A stretch of DNA of 8,314 bases from Gammaproteobacteria bacterium (GCA_003156695.1 PMHN01000347.1:15575-23888), one strand, 5' to 3'. Positions 1-6,434 are shown, counted from the first letter of the stretch. The notes: generated by a model not told the origin, from the sequence alone. Numbers and translations: made by a program.

Positions 1-174
1 GACTTGCAGACCCACCGGCAGTCGCTGCACCGGCAACTGTTTGGGAGAATCTTCAACGCATTGAACCGGATTATTCTGGGGCTGAATTTCAAAGATACGC
101 AGTGCGGATTTAAAGCCTTCACGCGCCGCGCCGCGCCCACACTTGCCGCAAAAACGCCGGGCGTGGACAAGTGA
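1..174 (+). pseudogene. Glycosyltransferase family 2 fragment (polyprenyl/dolichyl-phosphate sugar transferase type), truncated at its 3' end
   Basis: Frame 1 is open from the window edge to TGA at 172-174. Residues 1 to about 46 match the middle of GT2 enzymes that move sugars onto a polyprenyl phosphate: RQLFGRIFNALNR, then LGLNFKDTQCGFKAFTRRAA, where the DTQCGFK(A/L)F block is a family signature. In normal family members roughly 60-100 more residues follow this block. Here the homology stops after about position 135, and the remaining frame (ending TPGVDK) is antisense to an iolC-like gene. The 5' end lies outside the window, so whether the N-terminal part is intact is unknown. I call it a broken gene, or one side of an assembly chimera. 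Family recognition is firm; the exact acceptor and sugar cannot be told. Confidence 0.75.
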
Positions 175-611
175 GTGCCGTTTATGAGCACAGCACGGGT
201 CGATGCCAGCCACTTGTCGTCGAGATCCGGCTCGCATAGCGCCATGTCGGCACAGTTTTCCCGGTAGAAAATGAGCGGAAAGGTCTCACGATCGCGGATT
301 CCCAGAATGACCAGGGCAGTCAGCCGCTCAGAATCGGCAAGAACTCCGCGAACGTCGACGCCCTCGCGCACGAGTTGCTCACGGATGAAGCGTCCCATGT
401 GATCAGCACCGACGCGCGTCAACAGACCTGTATTCAGGCCGAGTCGGGCGGCGGCCACAGCCGTATTCGTCGGGCTCCCGCCGACGTATTTCGCGAACGA
501 GCCCATATCTTCCAGCCTTCCGCCGATCTGCTCGCCGTACAGATCGACGCTCGATCGTCCGACCGCGATCAAATCCAGAACTTTGTCTGTTTCAGGCACG
601 ATGTCACTCAC
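111..611 (-). pseudogene. iolC: 5-dehydro-2-deoxygluconokinase (IolC), N-terminal half only
   Basis: The minus strand reads VSDIVPETDKVLDLIAVGRS and then SVDLYGEQIGGRLEDMGSFA, followed by KYVGGSPTNTAVAAARLGL, LLTRVGADHMGRFIREQL and FYRENCADMAL. These are hallmark segments of IolC, the PfkB-type kinase that phosphorylates 5-dehydro-2-deoxy-D-gluconate in myo-inositol breakdown. About 166 residues match, ending at GAARRVKA. A full enzyme needs roughly 320 residues, including the C-terminal anion-hole GAGD motif with the catalytic Asp; none of that is present. Downstream the frame stays open to position 1 but only reads the antisense of the GT2 fragment. The start is GTG at 611-609 or GTG at 599-597; no clear Shine-Dalgarno decides between them. 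It is divergent from the hydrolase gene at 779. The product should be non-functional unless the junction is an assembly artefact. Confidence 0.8.
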
Positions 612-669
612 CTGTGGTCCGCAAAAATGCGATCCGCGCGGCGTGAGCGGGTCTGGCGCCGCGAGTATG

Positions 670-686
670 GCATGATCGGTACATGC
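670..686. promoter_or_regulatory. Possible operator dyad in the iolC/hydrolase divergent gap
   Basis: GCATG (670-674) and CATGC (682-686) form a perfect 5-bp inverted repeat around a 7-bp spacer. It sits in the 167-bp gap between the divergent iolC fragment and the hydrolase gene. A divergent gap is a natural place for a regulator site, but a 5-bp dyad can occur by chance and no convincing promoter boxes were found beside it. Confidence 0.2.
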
Positions 687-765
687 TAAGCGCCGTCGCC
701 ATTGGCGTGCGAGTGCTATCGGATCTGGCGGGGCATCGTCCGAGCTCCCGCAATGTTCCACGCGC

Positions 766-770
766 AAAGG
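766..770 (+). promoter_or_regulatory. Ribosome binding site deciding the hydrolase start
   Basis: AAAGG lies 8 nt before the ATG at 779. That start puts the signal peptide at the very N-terminus, so it is preferred over the upstream in-frame ATG at 683. Confidence 0.6.
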
Positions 771-778
771 TCGCTGGC

Positions 779-3037
779 ATGTCCATGCGCGCACGCGTCG
801 GGTATCAAACGCTCTGGTTGACGTGGGTGCTGCTGGCCTCGCCCTGCCGCGGTGAGAGTCTCGCTGTCGAAGGTGCGCACGGCCTGCGAGCGACGCTAGA
901 CGCCGCATCGGGTCGCTACCAAGTGCGCAGCCGCGAGTTCGGTTGGGCGTTTGCCGGTACGCTCGCGGCGCCGGTGTCGGAGCTGAGCGTGCACGAGGGC
1001 CGGGATCGCCTCGGGTTGTACCGCGAGCTTCGGTTTCGCTGGCAGCGGCCGCTTGCACGCGAGGGGCGCATACGCACGTACGCTGACCAACCAATCGTGC
1101 TCTTCAGCGAAACGTCCGAAACAGCGATCTCCGATCCCTCGGCTTTCCGCTTTCCGCGTTTCACCGAGTTCCCGCGAGATCTGCGTGGCTTCAGCTACCA
1201 GAACCGAGCGTTCGCTCCGCCGAGCTTCACGCTCGAGGAGAATGCCACGCCCTGGTTACTCTTCGACGCACGAGCTCACGCCGCAGTGATCTCGCCGGCG
1301 GCGAATTTCATGCTCACGAGCATGCAGGGCGACGGGAAGGCCGAGATCTCCAGCGGCCTCAATGCAGGGATCGCGAGCCTGCCGGCGGGGTTCAAGCACC
1401 AGACGCTCATCGCCTTCGGCGCGCAAATCAACACGGCCTGGGAAATCTGGGGGCGCGGGCTTCTCGCACTCGAAGGCGCGCGCCGTCCGGCGAATGATGC
1501 AGACGCCGGGCTGCGTTATCTGGGCTACTGGACGGATAACGGCGCGAGCTACTACTACAATTACGATCGTCAGCGCGGTTACGCCGGCACGCTGCAGGGG
1601 CTCGTCGAGCGCTACCGCGCCGAGGGCATTCCCATCCGCTACCTGCAGCTCGACAGCTGGTGGTACTACAAGACGCTGACCGATCCGAGCGGGCAGGCGG
1701 GCACACCGAAGACTCCTGATCTGCCGCTCGGGGAATGGAACCGCTACGGCGGCCTCTTCAAATACGAAGCACATCCCGCGGTCTTCCCCGATGGCCTGGC
1801 GGCGTTTCAAAGCCGCATCGGCCTGCCGCTCATCGTGCACAACCGCTGGATCGATCCTGCGAGTCCCTATCATCAGCGCTACCACATCACCGGTCTCGCG
1901 GCGATCGACCCCGCGTGGTGGCAGGAGATCATGGGGTACATCGCGAGCGCGCATGTCGTGACATACGAGCAGGACTGGATGAACGTGATCTACGAGCATT
2001 CGCCGGCGCTCGGCACGACGCCCGGGACAGGGGAAGCGTTCACCGATGGGATGGCGCGCGCGGCTGAGCAACGCGGTATCTCCCTGCAATATTCCATGGC
2101 CTTGCCGCGGCAGTTTCTGCAGGGCACCCGCTATGAGAATCTCACCAGTGCCCGGGTCTCCGGAGATCGGTTCGAGCGTTCAAAATGGGACGCGTTCCTC
2201 TACACCTCGCGCCTCGCGAGTGCGCTCGGCATCTGGCCGTGGAGCGACGTGTTCATGAGCGCAGAGACGGACAATCTCCTGCTTGCTACGCTGTCGGCAG
2301 GCCCGGTCGGGATCGGCGACCCAATCGGGGCGGAGGACCGAGCGAGCCTGCTGCGCGCCGTGCGTGCGGATGGTGTGATCATCAAGCCCGATACACCTCT
2401 CGTTCCGATCGATGCGATGTACATTACGGATGCAGCACAATCGGACGAGCCGATGATCGCCTGCGCCCACACAGATCATGGTGAGCTGCGAACGAGCTAC
2501 GTCTTCAGCTACCCCCGCACGGCACAACGTGTGTGGGCATCCTTCACGCTGGCGCAGGTGGGCGTGTCACGCGACGCCTACGTCTACGACACGCGCACCG
2601 GCAGTGCGCGGCGCCTCGCTGCCGGGCTCCCGTTTACCTTCCGTCTCGCACCGGGCGCGACGGCTTACTTCGTGGTCGTTCCGGTGGCGCGTTCCGGTAT
2701 CGCCCTCATTGGTGATCGCAACAAGTTCGTCCCGGATGGTCGCAAGCGCATCGCCACACTCGGCGACGAGCCCGAGCGGCTCATCGCGAGGGTCAGGTTC
2801 GCTGCGCAGGAGAGGTCCGTGCACCTGTTCGGCTACGCCACGCGCGCCCCGCTCGTCACTGCAGGCAAGGGCACCACTGGTATGGTCATCTTCGACCAGG
2901 TGAGCGGGCGCTTCGACGTCGAGGTCTTTCCCGATCCCGGGGAGCTCGGCGAGAGCCCAGGCGGCGATCCAGTGCGCGAAGCAATCGTCTCCCTGCGCAG
3001 CAGATCCTCAGCGCTGGTCTCTTCCACCACTCACTGA
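779..3037 (+). CDS. Secreted glycoside hydrolase-like protein, clan GH-D (GH36 / raffinose synthase-like)
   Basis: Probable extracytoplasmic enzyme acting on alpha-galactosides or related sugars. With ATG at 779 the protein has 752 residues and starts with a Sec-type signal peptide: MSMRAR, a hydrophobic stretch, then a likely cut after CRG at about residue 25. AAAGG at 766-770 is a well-spaced ribosome site. An ATG at 683 is in frame but would put 32 non-signal residues ahead of this signal. Residues 30-230 look like an N-terminal beta domain and 240-560 like a TIM barrel: GLRYLGYWTDNG near 244, YLQLDSWWYYK with Asp292, TYEQDWM with Asp399, VSGDRFE with Asp463. Then come GPVGIGDPIG near 508 and ADGVIIKPDTPLVPID, both reminiscent of plant raffinose synthases. 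By analogy with clan GH-D, Asp399 would be the nucleophile and Asp463 the acid/base; this is inference. A C-terminal beta domain follows. The stop codon overlaps that of the convergent regulator gene. Substrate and exact family are unsure. Confidence 0.75.
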   Translation: MSMRARVGYQTLWLTWVLLASPCRGESLAVEGAHGLRATLDAASGRYQVRSREFGWAFAGTLAAPVSELSVHEGRDRLGLYRELRFRWQRPLAREGRIRTYADQPIVLFSETSETAISDPSAFRFPRFTEFPRDLRGFSYQNRAFAPPSFTLEENATPWLLFDARAHAAVISPAANFMLTSMQGDGKAEISSGLNAGIASLPAGFKHQTLIAFGAQINTAWEIWGRGLLALEGARRPANDADAGLRYLGYWTDNGASYYYNYDRQRGYAGTLQGLVERYRAEGIPIRYLQLDSWWYYKTLTDPSGQAGTPKTPDLPLGEWNRYGGLFKYEAHPAVFPDGLAAFQSRIGLPLIVHNRWIDPASPYHQRYHITGLAAIDPAWWQEIMGYIASAHVVTYEQDWMNVIYEHSPALGTTPGTGEAFTDGMARAAEQRGISLQYSMALPRQFLQGTRYENLTSARVSGDRFERSKWDAFLYTSRLASALGIWPWSDVFMSAETDNLLLATLSAGPVGIGDPIGAEDRASLLRAVRADGVIIKPDTPLVPIDAMYITDAAQSDEPMIACAHTDHGELRTSYVFSYPRTAQRVWASFTLAQVGVSRDAYVYDTRTGSARRLAAGLPFTFRLAPGATAYFVVVPVARSGIALIGDRNKFVPDGRKRIATLGDEPERLIARVRFAAQERSVHLFGYATRAPLVTAGKGTTGMVIFDQVSGRFDVEVFPDPGELGESPGGDPVREAIVSLRSRSSALVSSTTH

Positions 3038-3750
3038 AGCGTCTGATGCCGCAGCAGGCGATCGCTTTCTTTCCTGACCACCGCGTAACACTCGCAACAC
3101 AGCTGTTCCAGTTGTGGCCGGTCCAGCACCGTGATCTGACCGCGGCTGTATTCGATCACGCCAAGCTTCTGCAACTTGCCAGCGGCTTCGGTGACACCTT
3201 CACGGCGGACGCCAAGCATGTTGGCGATCAGTTCCTGCGTCATGGTCAATTGGTTGGCTGACAGGCGATCCAGAGACAGAAGCAGCCAGCGGCATAGTTG
3301 CTGGTCAACCGAGTGATGGCGATTGCAGACTGCGGTCTGTGCCATCTGCGTGAGCAGCGCCTGTGTGTAGCGCAGCAGCAGAAGTTGCATCGGACCATTT
3401 CGATGGAACTCTTCCTTAAGGTGCTGTCCGATCAGCCGGTAAGCGTGACCGGCGCTCTGCACGATCGCGCGACTCGGGGTGGTTTCACCGCCCATGAAAA
3501 GCGCGATGCCGATGAGGCCTTCGTTGCCAACCACCGAAATTTCCGCCGACGCGCCGTCTGTCAGGACGTACAGCAGGGATACGATGGAGTCTGTCGGAAA
3601 ATACACGTGGCGCAGGACATCGCCGGACTCGTACAAGACCTTGCCGAGCGGCAGCGGGACGAGCTGCAGGTGCGGGTAGATTCGTTCGCGTTCCGCCGGG
3701 GACAACGCCTCCAGCAGATGGTTTTGCTGCGGATCGTGGGAGCCGGGCAT
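3031..3750 (-). CDS. Crp/Fnr-family transcriptional regulator (paralogue A)
   Basis: DNA-binding regulator with an N-terminal cyclic-nucleotide-binding-like beta roll (about residues 10-120, with LGKVLYESGD, HVYFPTDSIVSLL and GNEGLIGIALFMGG), a long dimer helix (RYTQALLTQMAQTAVCNRHH) and a C-terminal winged helix. The recognition region is MTQELIANMLGVRREGVTEA, and the protein ends with the CCECYAVVRKESDRLL tail typical of this sub-group. It lacks the N-terminal cysteine cluster of true FNR and the exact cAMP pocket of CRP, so the ligand is unknown. The ATG at 3750 gives 239 residues and is preceded by GCGAGG with a 6-nt gap. A longer frame from a GTG at 3840 would start inside the operator and is unlikely. 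It is divergent from a paralogue at about 3947 and convergent with the hydrolase: the stops overlap in TCACTGA. Probably autoregulated through the twin dyads at 3823-3859. Confidence 0.88.
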   Translation of the reverse strand: MPGSHDPQQNHLLEALSPAERERIYPHLQLVPLPLGKVLYESGDVLRHVYFPTDSIVSLLYVLTDGASAEISVVGNEGLIGIALFMGGETTPSRAIVQSAGHAYRLIGQHLKEEFHRNGPMQLLLLRYTQALLTQMAQTAVCNRHHSVDQQLCRWLLLSLDRLSANQLTMTQELIANMLGVRREGVTEAAGKLQKLGVIEYSRGQITVLDRPQLEQLCCECYAVVRKESDRLLRHQTLQ

Positions 3751-3793
3751 GGAGAGCCTCGCGCTGGTCAACCACGCTGTATTCAGTGCCCAT

Positions 3794-3820
3794 AGCATAG
3801 CTGAAATTCCGAGGGCGCAA
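3794..3820 (-). promoter_or_regulatory. Possible promoter of Crp/Fnr paralogue A
   Basis: On the minus strand TTGCGC (3820-3815) is followed after 15 bp by TATGCT (3799-3794). The spacing is short and the -35 box is weak, so this is tentative. It would start transcription near 3787 and place the nearer operator dyad about 45 bp upstream of the start. Confidence 0.3.
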
Positions 3821-3822
3821 CT

Positions 3823-3840
3823 GTGTTCGCTAGGGAACAC
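3823..3840. promoter_or_regulatory. Operator dyad 1 between the Crp/Fnr paralogues
   Basis: GTGTTCGCTAGGGAACAC is a perfect 6-bp inverted repeat around a 6-bp centre. Its core TGTTCG-N4-GGAACA matches the second dyad at all but one arm position. It sits just outside the AT-rich core of the divergent gap and is a candidate site for one or both flanking Crp/Fnr proteins, which is inferred from position and symmetry. Confidence 0.6.
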
Positions 3841-3843
3841 TTT

Positions 3844-3859
3844 TGTTCGGAGTCGAACA
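3844..3859. promoter_or_regulatory. Operator dyad 2 between the Crp/Fnr paralogues
   Basis: TGTTCGGAGTCGAACA is a perfect 6-bp inverted repeat with a 4-bp centre. It starts exactly 20 bp after the matching core of dyad 1 (3824), about two helical turns, so two dimers could bind the same face of the DNA. It ends 3 bp before the putative -35 box of the rightward promoter. Confidence 0.65.
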
Positions 3860-3862
3860 TAA

Positions 3863-3892
3863 TTGATTGTTTTTACTACATTAAATTATACT
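3863..3892 (+). promoter_or_regulatory. Probable sigma70 promoter of Crp/Fnr paralogue B
   Basis: TTGATT (3863-3868) and TATACT (3887-3892) are separated by 18 bp in a distinctly AT-rich stretch of an otherwise GC-rich window. The predicted start is near 3899. Dyad 2 would then be centred about 48 bp upstream, compatible with a regulator touching RNA polymerase, though blocking is also possible. Confidence 0.5.
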
Positions 3893-3946
3893 TACAGATT
3901 ACGGTAAATAGCTTTCGACCGGACCGCGTCCGCGACCGACCGAAGC

Positions 3947-4741
3947 TTGAAGAATGGCTCCCCGAAGGAGTTGCACGCACGGGCATGCTGGGGGGCTCAA
4001 TTGGTTGGCGCAAGACAAGTTTCGGATCCAAACCACCTGCTTGCTGCGTTGTCCCGCAAGGAATACCGGAGACTGCTTCCCCTCCTGGAACCGGTCAAGC
4101 TGGCCTTCGGGGAGACCCTCTATGAATCCCAGTCTCAGATTCGAGAGGTGTACTTTCCCAACGACTGCTTCGTCTCAATGCTGACTACCGTGGATGACGA
4201 CAAGGCTGCGGAGGTCGGACTGATCGGTTCTGAGGGCATGATCGGCATCCCTATGGCGCTGGGGGTCGCTGTCTCGCCTTTTCGGGCGGTGGTGCAAGGC
4301 GAAGGCACGGCGATGCGGATGAGGACAGCAGACTTTCGCCGCCATTTCAGCACCAGCGCTGCGCTGCAGAGACAGGTGTTCCTCTTTACCCACTTGCTCA
4401 TGATCCAGATCGCGCAGACCGCGGCGTGCAACCGCTTCCACGTGGTGACACAGCGCATGGCCCGTTGGTTGTTGATGACCCACGACCGCGTCAACTCCAG
4501 CGAGTTTCGCATTACGCAGGAATTTCTTGCGCTGATGCTGGGCGTGAGGCGGGTGGGCGTCAGTGTGGCAATGTGCGCCCTGCGGGACCGCAAGGTCATC
4601 TCCTACCGGCGCGGCACCATCAGGATCCTCGACCAGGCAGGTCTCGTAGCAGCTGCCTGCAGTTGCTACAAAACTGTTAAAGACACGTATTCCCGGGAGC
4701 AAGCGCGCAAGGGAAATTCTCGGCCGGCCCAGCACAAGTAA
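3947..4741 (+). CDS. Crp/Fnr-family transcriptional regulator (paralogue B)
   Basis: Same architecture as its divergent neighbour, and clearly a paralogue by eye: shared NHLL.ALS, ETLYES, EVYFPND, GSEGMIGIPMALG, a QIAQTAACNRFH dimer helix and LALMLGVRRVGVSVA in the recognition region. The C-terminal CSCYKTVKD tail aligns with CECYAVVRK in paralogue A. The near-identical GVRR.GV helix starts suggest both could read the same operators (inference). No FNR-type iron-sulphur cysteine cluster is seen at the N-terminus. With ATG at 3947 it has 264 residues but only a weak ribosome site. A TTG at 4001 behind a run of six G would give a 246-residue protein whose N-terminal length better matches paralogue A. 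Ligand and targets are unknown. Confidence 0.85.
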   Translation: MKNGSPKELHARACWGAQLVGARQVSDPNHLLAALSRKEYRRLLPLLEPVKLAFGETLYESQSQIREVYFPNDCFVSMLTTVDDDKAAEVGLIGSEGMIGIPMALGVAVSPFRAVVQGEGTAMRMRTADFRRHFSTSAALQRQVFLFTHLLMIQIAQTAACNRFHVVTQRMARWLLMTHDRVNSSEFRITQEFLALMLGVRRVGVSVAMCALRDRKVISYRRGTIRILDQAGLVAAACSCYKTVKDTYSREQARKGNSRPAQHK

Positions 4742-4801
4742 CACGGGGGCACTGGGCATCCCTGGCCGGCGCAGTTGCGCGGACAGGTGTTCGATGAGTG
4801 G

Positions 4802-4830
4802 TTGACAGTCTGATCGTACGGGCCAATACT
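4802..4830 (+). promoter_or_regulatory. Strong sigma70-type promoter of the arsR-SRPBCC-DUF899 operon
   Basis: TTGACA (4802-4807, a perfect -35 box), a 17-bp spacer, and AATACT (4825-4830). Transcription should begin 6-8 bp after the -10 box, at about 4836-4838, which coincides with the ATG of the first gene. A CGTACG palindrome (4815-4820) lies in the spacer and could be part of a repressor site, but this is weak. Confidence 0.7.
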
Positions 4831-4837
4831 TTCCGAG

Positions 4838-5191
4838 ATGGTGAACTATCAGGAACGATTGGATCGTACATTCGCGGCGCTCGTTGATCCGACGCGGCGC
4901 GCGATCCTCGCACAGCTCGAACGCAAGGACAGCGCGTCCATCAGCGAACTCGCGGAACCATTTGCGATCAAGCTGCCAGCCGTGATGAAGCATCTCGACG
5001 TGCTCGATCATGCGGGTCTCGTCACCCGTTCGAAATCCGGCCGCACGGTGACAGTGCGGCTGCGCCCCCAGCCTATGCGTGAGGCGATGGAGTGGCTGCG
5101 CCGTTACGAGCACTTCTGGTCGGGTACCCTCGACCGGCTCGCAGCCTACGCCGAGAGCAAGGATACCGACGCGCGGAGAAGGGGGCGATGA
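4838..5191 (+). CDS. ArsR/SmtB-family winged-helix repressor
   Basis: Small cytoplasmic DNA-binding protein of 117 residues. It opens with YQERLDRTFAALVDPTRRAI, the conserved first helix of ArsR-type regulators, followed by the helix-turn-helix (ISELAEPFAIKLPAVMKHLDVLDHAGLV) and a beta wing (SKSGRTVTVRLRP). The metal-binding ELCVCDL motif of true ArsR is absent, so the signal is probably not metal bound there. It matches the sub-group usually encoded beside SRPBCC-domain proteins, as here. Its TGA overlaps the next ATG (ATGA at 5188-5191), so the two are translationally coupled. There is no Shine-Dalgarno before the ATG at 4838 and the promoter ends 7 bp upstream, suggesting a leaderless message. 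It probably represses its own operon. Confidence 0.88.
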   Translation: MVNYQERLDRTFAALVDPTRRAILAQLERKDSASISELAEPFAIKLPAVMKHLDVLDHAGLVTRSKSGRTVTVRLRPQPMREAMEWLRRYEHFWSGTLDRLAAYAESKDTDARRRGR

Positions 5192-5628
5192 CCAGCCTCA
5201 CGCTCGTGCGTCGCATCAAGGCACGGCCGCAGGTCGTCTTTGACGCGGTCAGCACGGCCGAAGGCATCGCGCAGTGGTGGGGGCCGGACGGGGGGCCCGT
5301 GCTTTTGTCGGAATCCGATCCGCGCATCGGTGGCCGCTATCGAGTGCGTTTCCGCATGCTCGACGGCACCGAGCACGAAAGCAGTGGCGAATTTCTTGAA
5401 ATCATGCGACCGGAGCGAGTCGTCTTGAGCTGGCGTTGGAAAGGCGGCCTGGAGGACCCGGGCGAGTCGCGAATTGAGATTAAGCTCAGGGCCGTTCCAG
5501 AGGGCACCGAACTGACCTTGACCCATTCGCGTCTGCACGACGAGCAGACCCGCAGCGGTCACCAAGCAGGCTGGACCGGTTCGCTCGACAAGCTGGAAGC
5601 GCATTTCGCCGGAGGCGCCTCCGCATGA
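5188..5628 (+). CDS. SRPBCC / AHSA1-domain protein
   Basis: A 146-residue single-domain protein of the START/Bet v1-like SRPBCC superfamily, in the branch related to the Aha1 C-terminal domain. Family blocks seen: RRIKARPQVVFDAVS, QWWGPDG, DPRIGGRYRVRF, EFLEIMRPERVVLSW, and the closing GWTGSLDKLEAHF. The fold makes a hydrophobic pocket, so a small-ligand-binding or sensing role is likely; no catalytic residues are recognised. The start at 5188 overlaps the arsR stop and is served by GGAG at 5175-5178; a longer frame from 5092 would run through arsR and is rejected. It ends in ATGA at 5625-5628, touching the next frame. In such pairs the SRPBCC protein commonly accompanies the ArsR regulator, but its exact job is not known. 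Confidence 0.85.
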   Translation: MTSLTLVRRIKARPQVVFDAVSTAEGIAQWWGPDGGPVLLSESDPRIGGRYRVRFRMLDGTEHESSGEFLEIMRPERVVLSWRWKGGLEDPGESRIEIKLRAVPEGTELTLTHSRLHDEQTRSGHQAGWTGSLDKLEAHFAGGASA

Positions 5629-5648
5629 ATAATGTGAGGAAGGCGCCC

Positions 5649-6422
5649 ATGAAGCCGAACAAGATCGTTTCGCGAGAAGAATGGCTCACCGCAGGCAAGG
5701 CGTTCCTCGCGAAGGAAAAGGCGCACATGCGCGAGGGGGACAGGCTCGCCGCCGAGCGACGAGGGCTCCCCTGGCTGAAGATCGAGAAGAGCTATACGTT
5801 CGAAACCGAGCAGGGCCGCAAGGCGCTCGCGGACCTCTTCAACGGCCGCGGCCAGCTCGTCGTCCATCATCTGATGTACGGGCCCGAATGGAATGCCGCC
5901 TGTCCCAGTTGCTCCTTTCAGGCCGAGCACATCGACGGACCGGCTCAGCACCTTTCCCACCACAACGTGACAATCGTAGCCGTTTCCCGCGCGCCGCTCG
6001 CCAGGATCCTCACGTACAAGTCGCGCATGGGCTGGCGCTTCGAATGGGTGTCATCCTTCGGTAGCGATTTCAACTACGACTTCCAAGTCTCGTTCACGAA
6101 GGAGCAGATCGACCAGCGCCGGGTCGATTACAACTTCGGAACGATCACGACCGACGGTCGATACATAATCGAGGAGCTGCCAGGTGTGAGCGTTTTCCTG
6201 AAGGATGAAGGCGGCAACGTCTTACTCACATACTCCACGTATGCCCGCGGGCTCGACATGCTGCTGGGCACGCATCATTACCTGGACCTCACACCGGAGG
6301 GCCGCAACGTGGCAGGTTATCCCGGGTGGCCACGCCGTCACGACGAATACGCGGCTTCGTCGACGACGATGACGCTCAGCGACCCCCAGACACGAACGAT
6401 TGTTCCCCGCTCAGCAGATTAA
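5649..6422 (+). CDS. DUF899 thioredoxin-like protein
   Basis: A 257-residue predicted cytoplasmic protein with the DUF899 thioredoxin-like fold. Blocks seen: KIVSREEWLTAGKAFLAKEK, GQLVVHHLMYGPEW, ACPSCSFQAEHIDG with the CPSC pair at Cys85/Cys88, VAVSRAPLARI, KSRMGWRFEWVSS and TYSTYARGLDMLLGTHHYLD. The CxxC sits where thioredoxins carry their redox pair, so a thiol-redox or peroxide-related role is plausible but unproven for the family. The start at 5649 has GAGGAAGG at 5636-5643 with a 5-nt gap and gives the usual MKPNKIVSREEW opening. An ATG at 5625 overlapping the SRPBCC stop, behind GGAGG at 5611-5615, would add 8 residues and is the alternative. The tail after HDEYAA (about 23 residues) is not typical of the family. 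Last gene of the arsR operon. Confidence 0.87.
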   Translation: MKPNKIVSREEWLTAGKAFLAKEKAHMREGDRLAAERRGLPWLKIEKSYTFETEQGRKALADLFNGRGQLVVHHLMYGPEWNAACPSCSFQAEHIDGPAQHLSHHNVTIVAVSRAPLARILTYKSRMGWRFEWVSSFGSDFNYDFQVSFTKEQIDQRRVDYNFGTITTDGRYIIEELPGVSVFLKDEGGNVLLTYSTYARGLDMLLGTHHYLDLTPEGRNVAGYPGWPRRHDEYAASSTTMTLSDPQTRTIVPRSAD

Positions 6423-6434
6423 CTGTCTGACTGT

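Noticed and set aside
683..778. Upstream ATG for the hydrolase
   Set aside because: It would add 32 residues before a clear signal peptide and lacks the AAAGG ribosome site that serves 779.
1256..2089. Long open frame on the minus strand opposite the hydrolase
   Set aside because: It mirrors the codon structure of a GC-rich gene with clear family motifs on the plus strand; the antisense translation shows no recognisable domain.
3835..3848. LexA-like GAAC...GTTC box between the two dyads
   Set aside because: The spacing is 6 bp, not the 4 bp of the Gram-positive SOS box, and it is formed by neighbouring arms of the two better dyads.
3031..4741. Calling either Crp/Fnr protein a true FNR oxygen sensor or CRP
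   Set aside because: No N-terminal iron-sulphur cysteine cluster is present and the recognition helix (GVRR) differs from both FNR and CRP.
4175..5113. Long minus-strand frame across Crp/Fnr paralogue B and arsR
   Set aside because: It spans two well-supported plus-strand genes and their promoter; its rich His/Arg composition is typical of antisense reading.
5611..5622. GGAGGCGCCTCC perfect palindrome as an operator or hairpin
   Set aside because: It is inside the end of the SRPBCC coding region, has no loop, and is adequately explained by Gly/Ala/Ser codons and a ribosome site.
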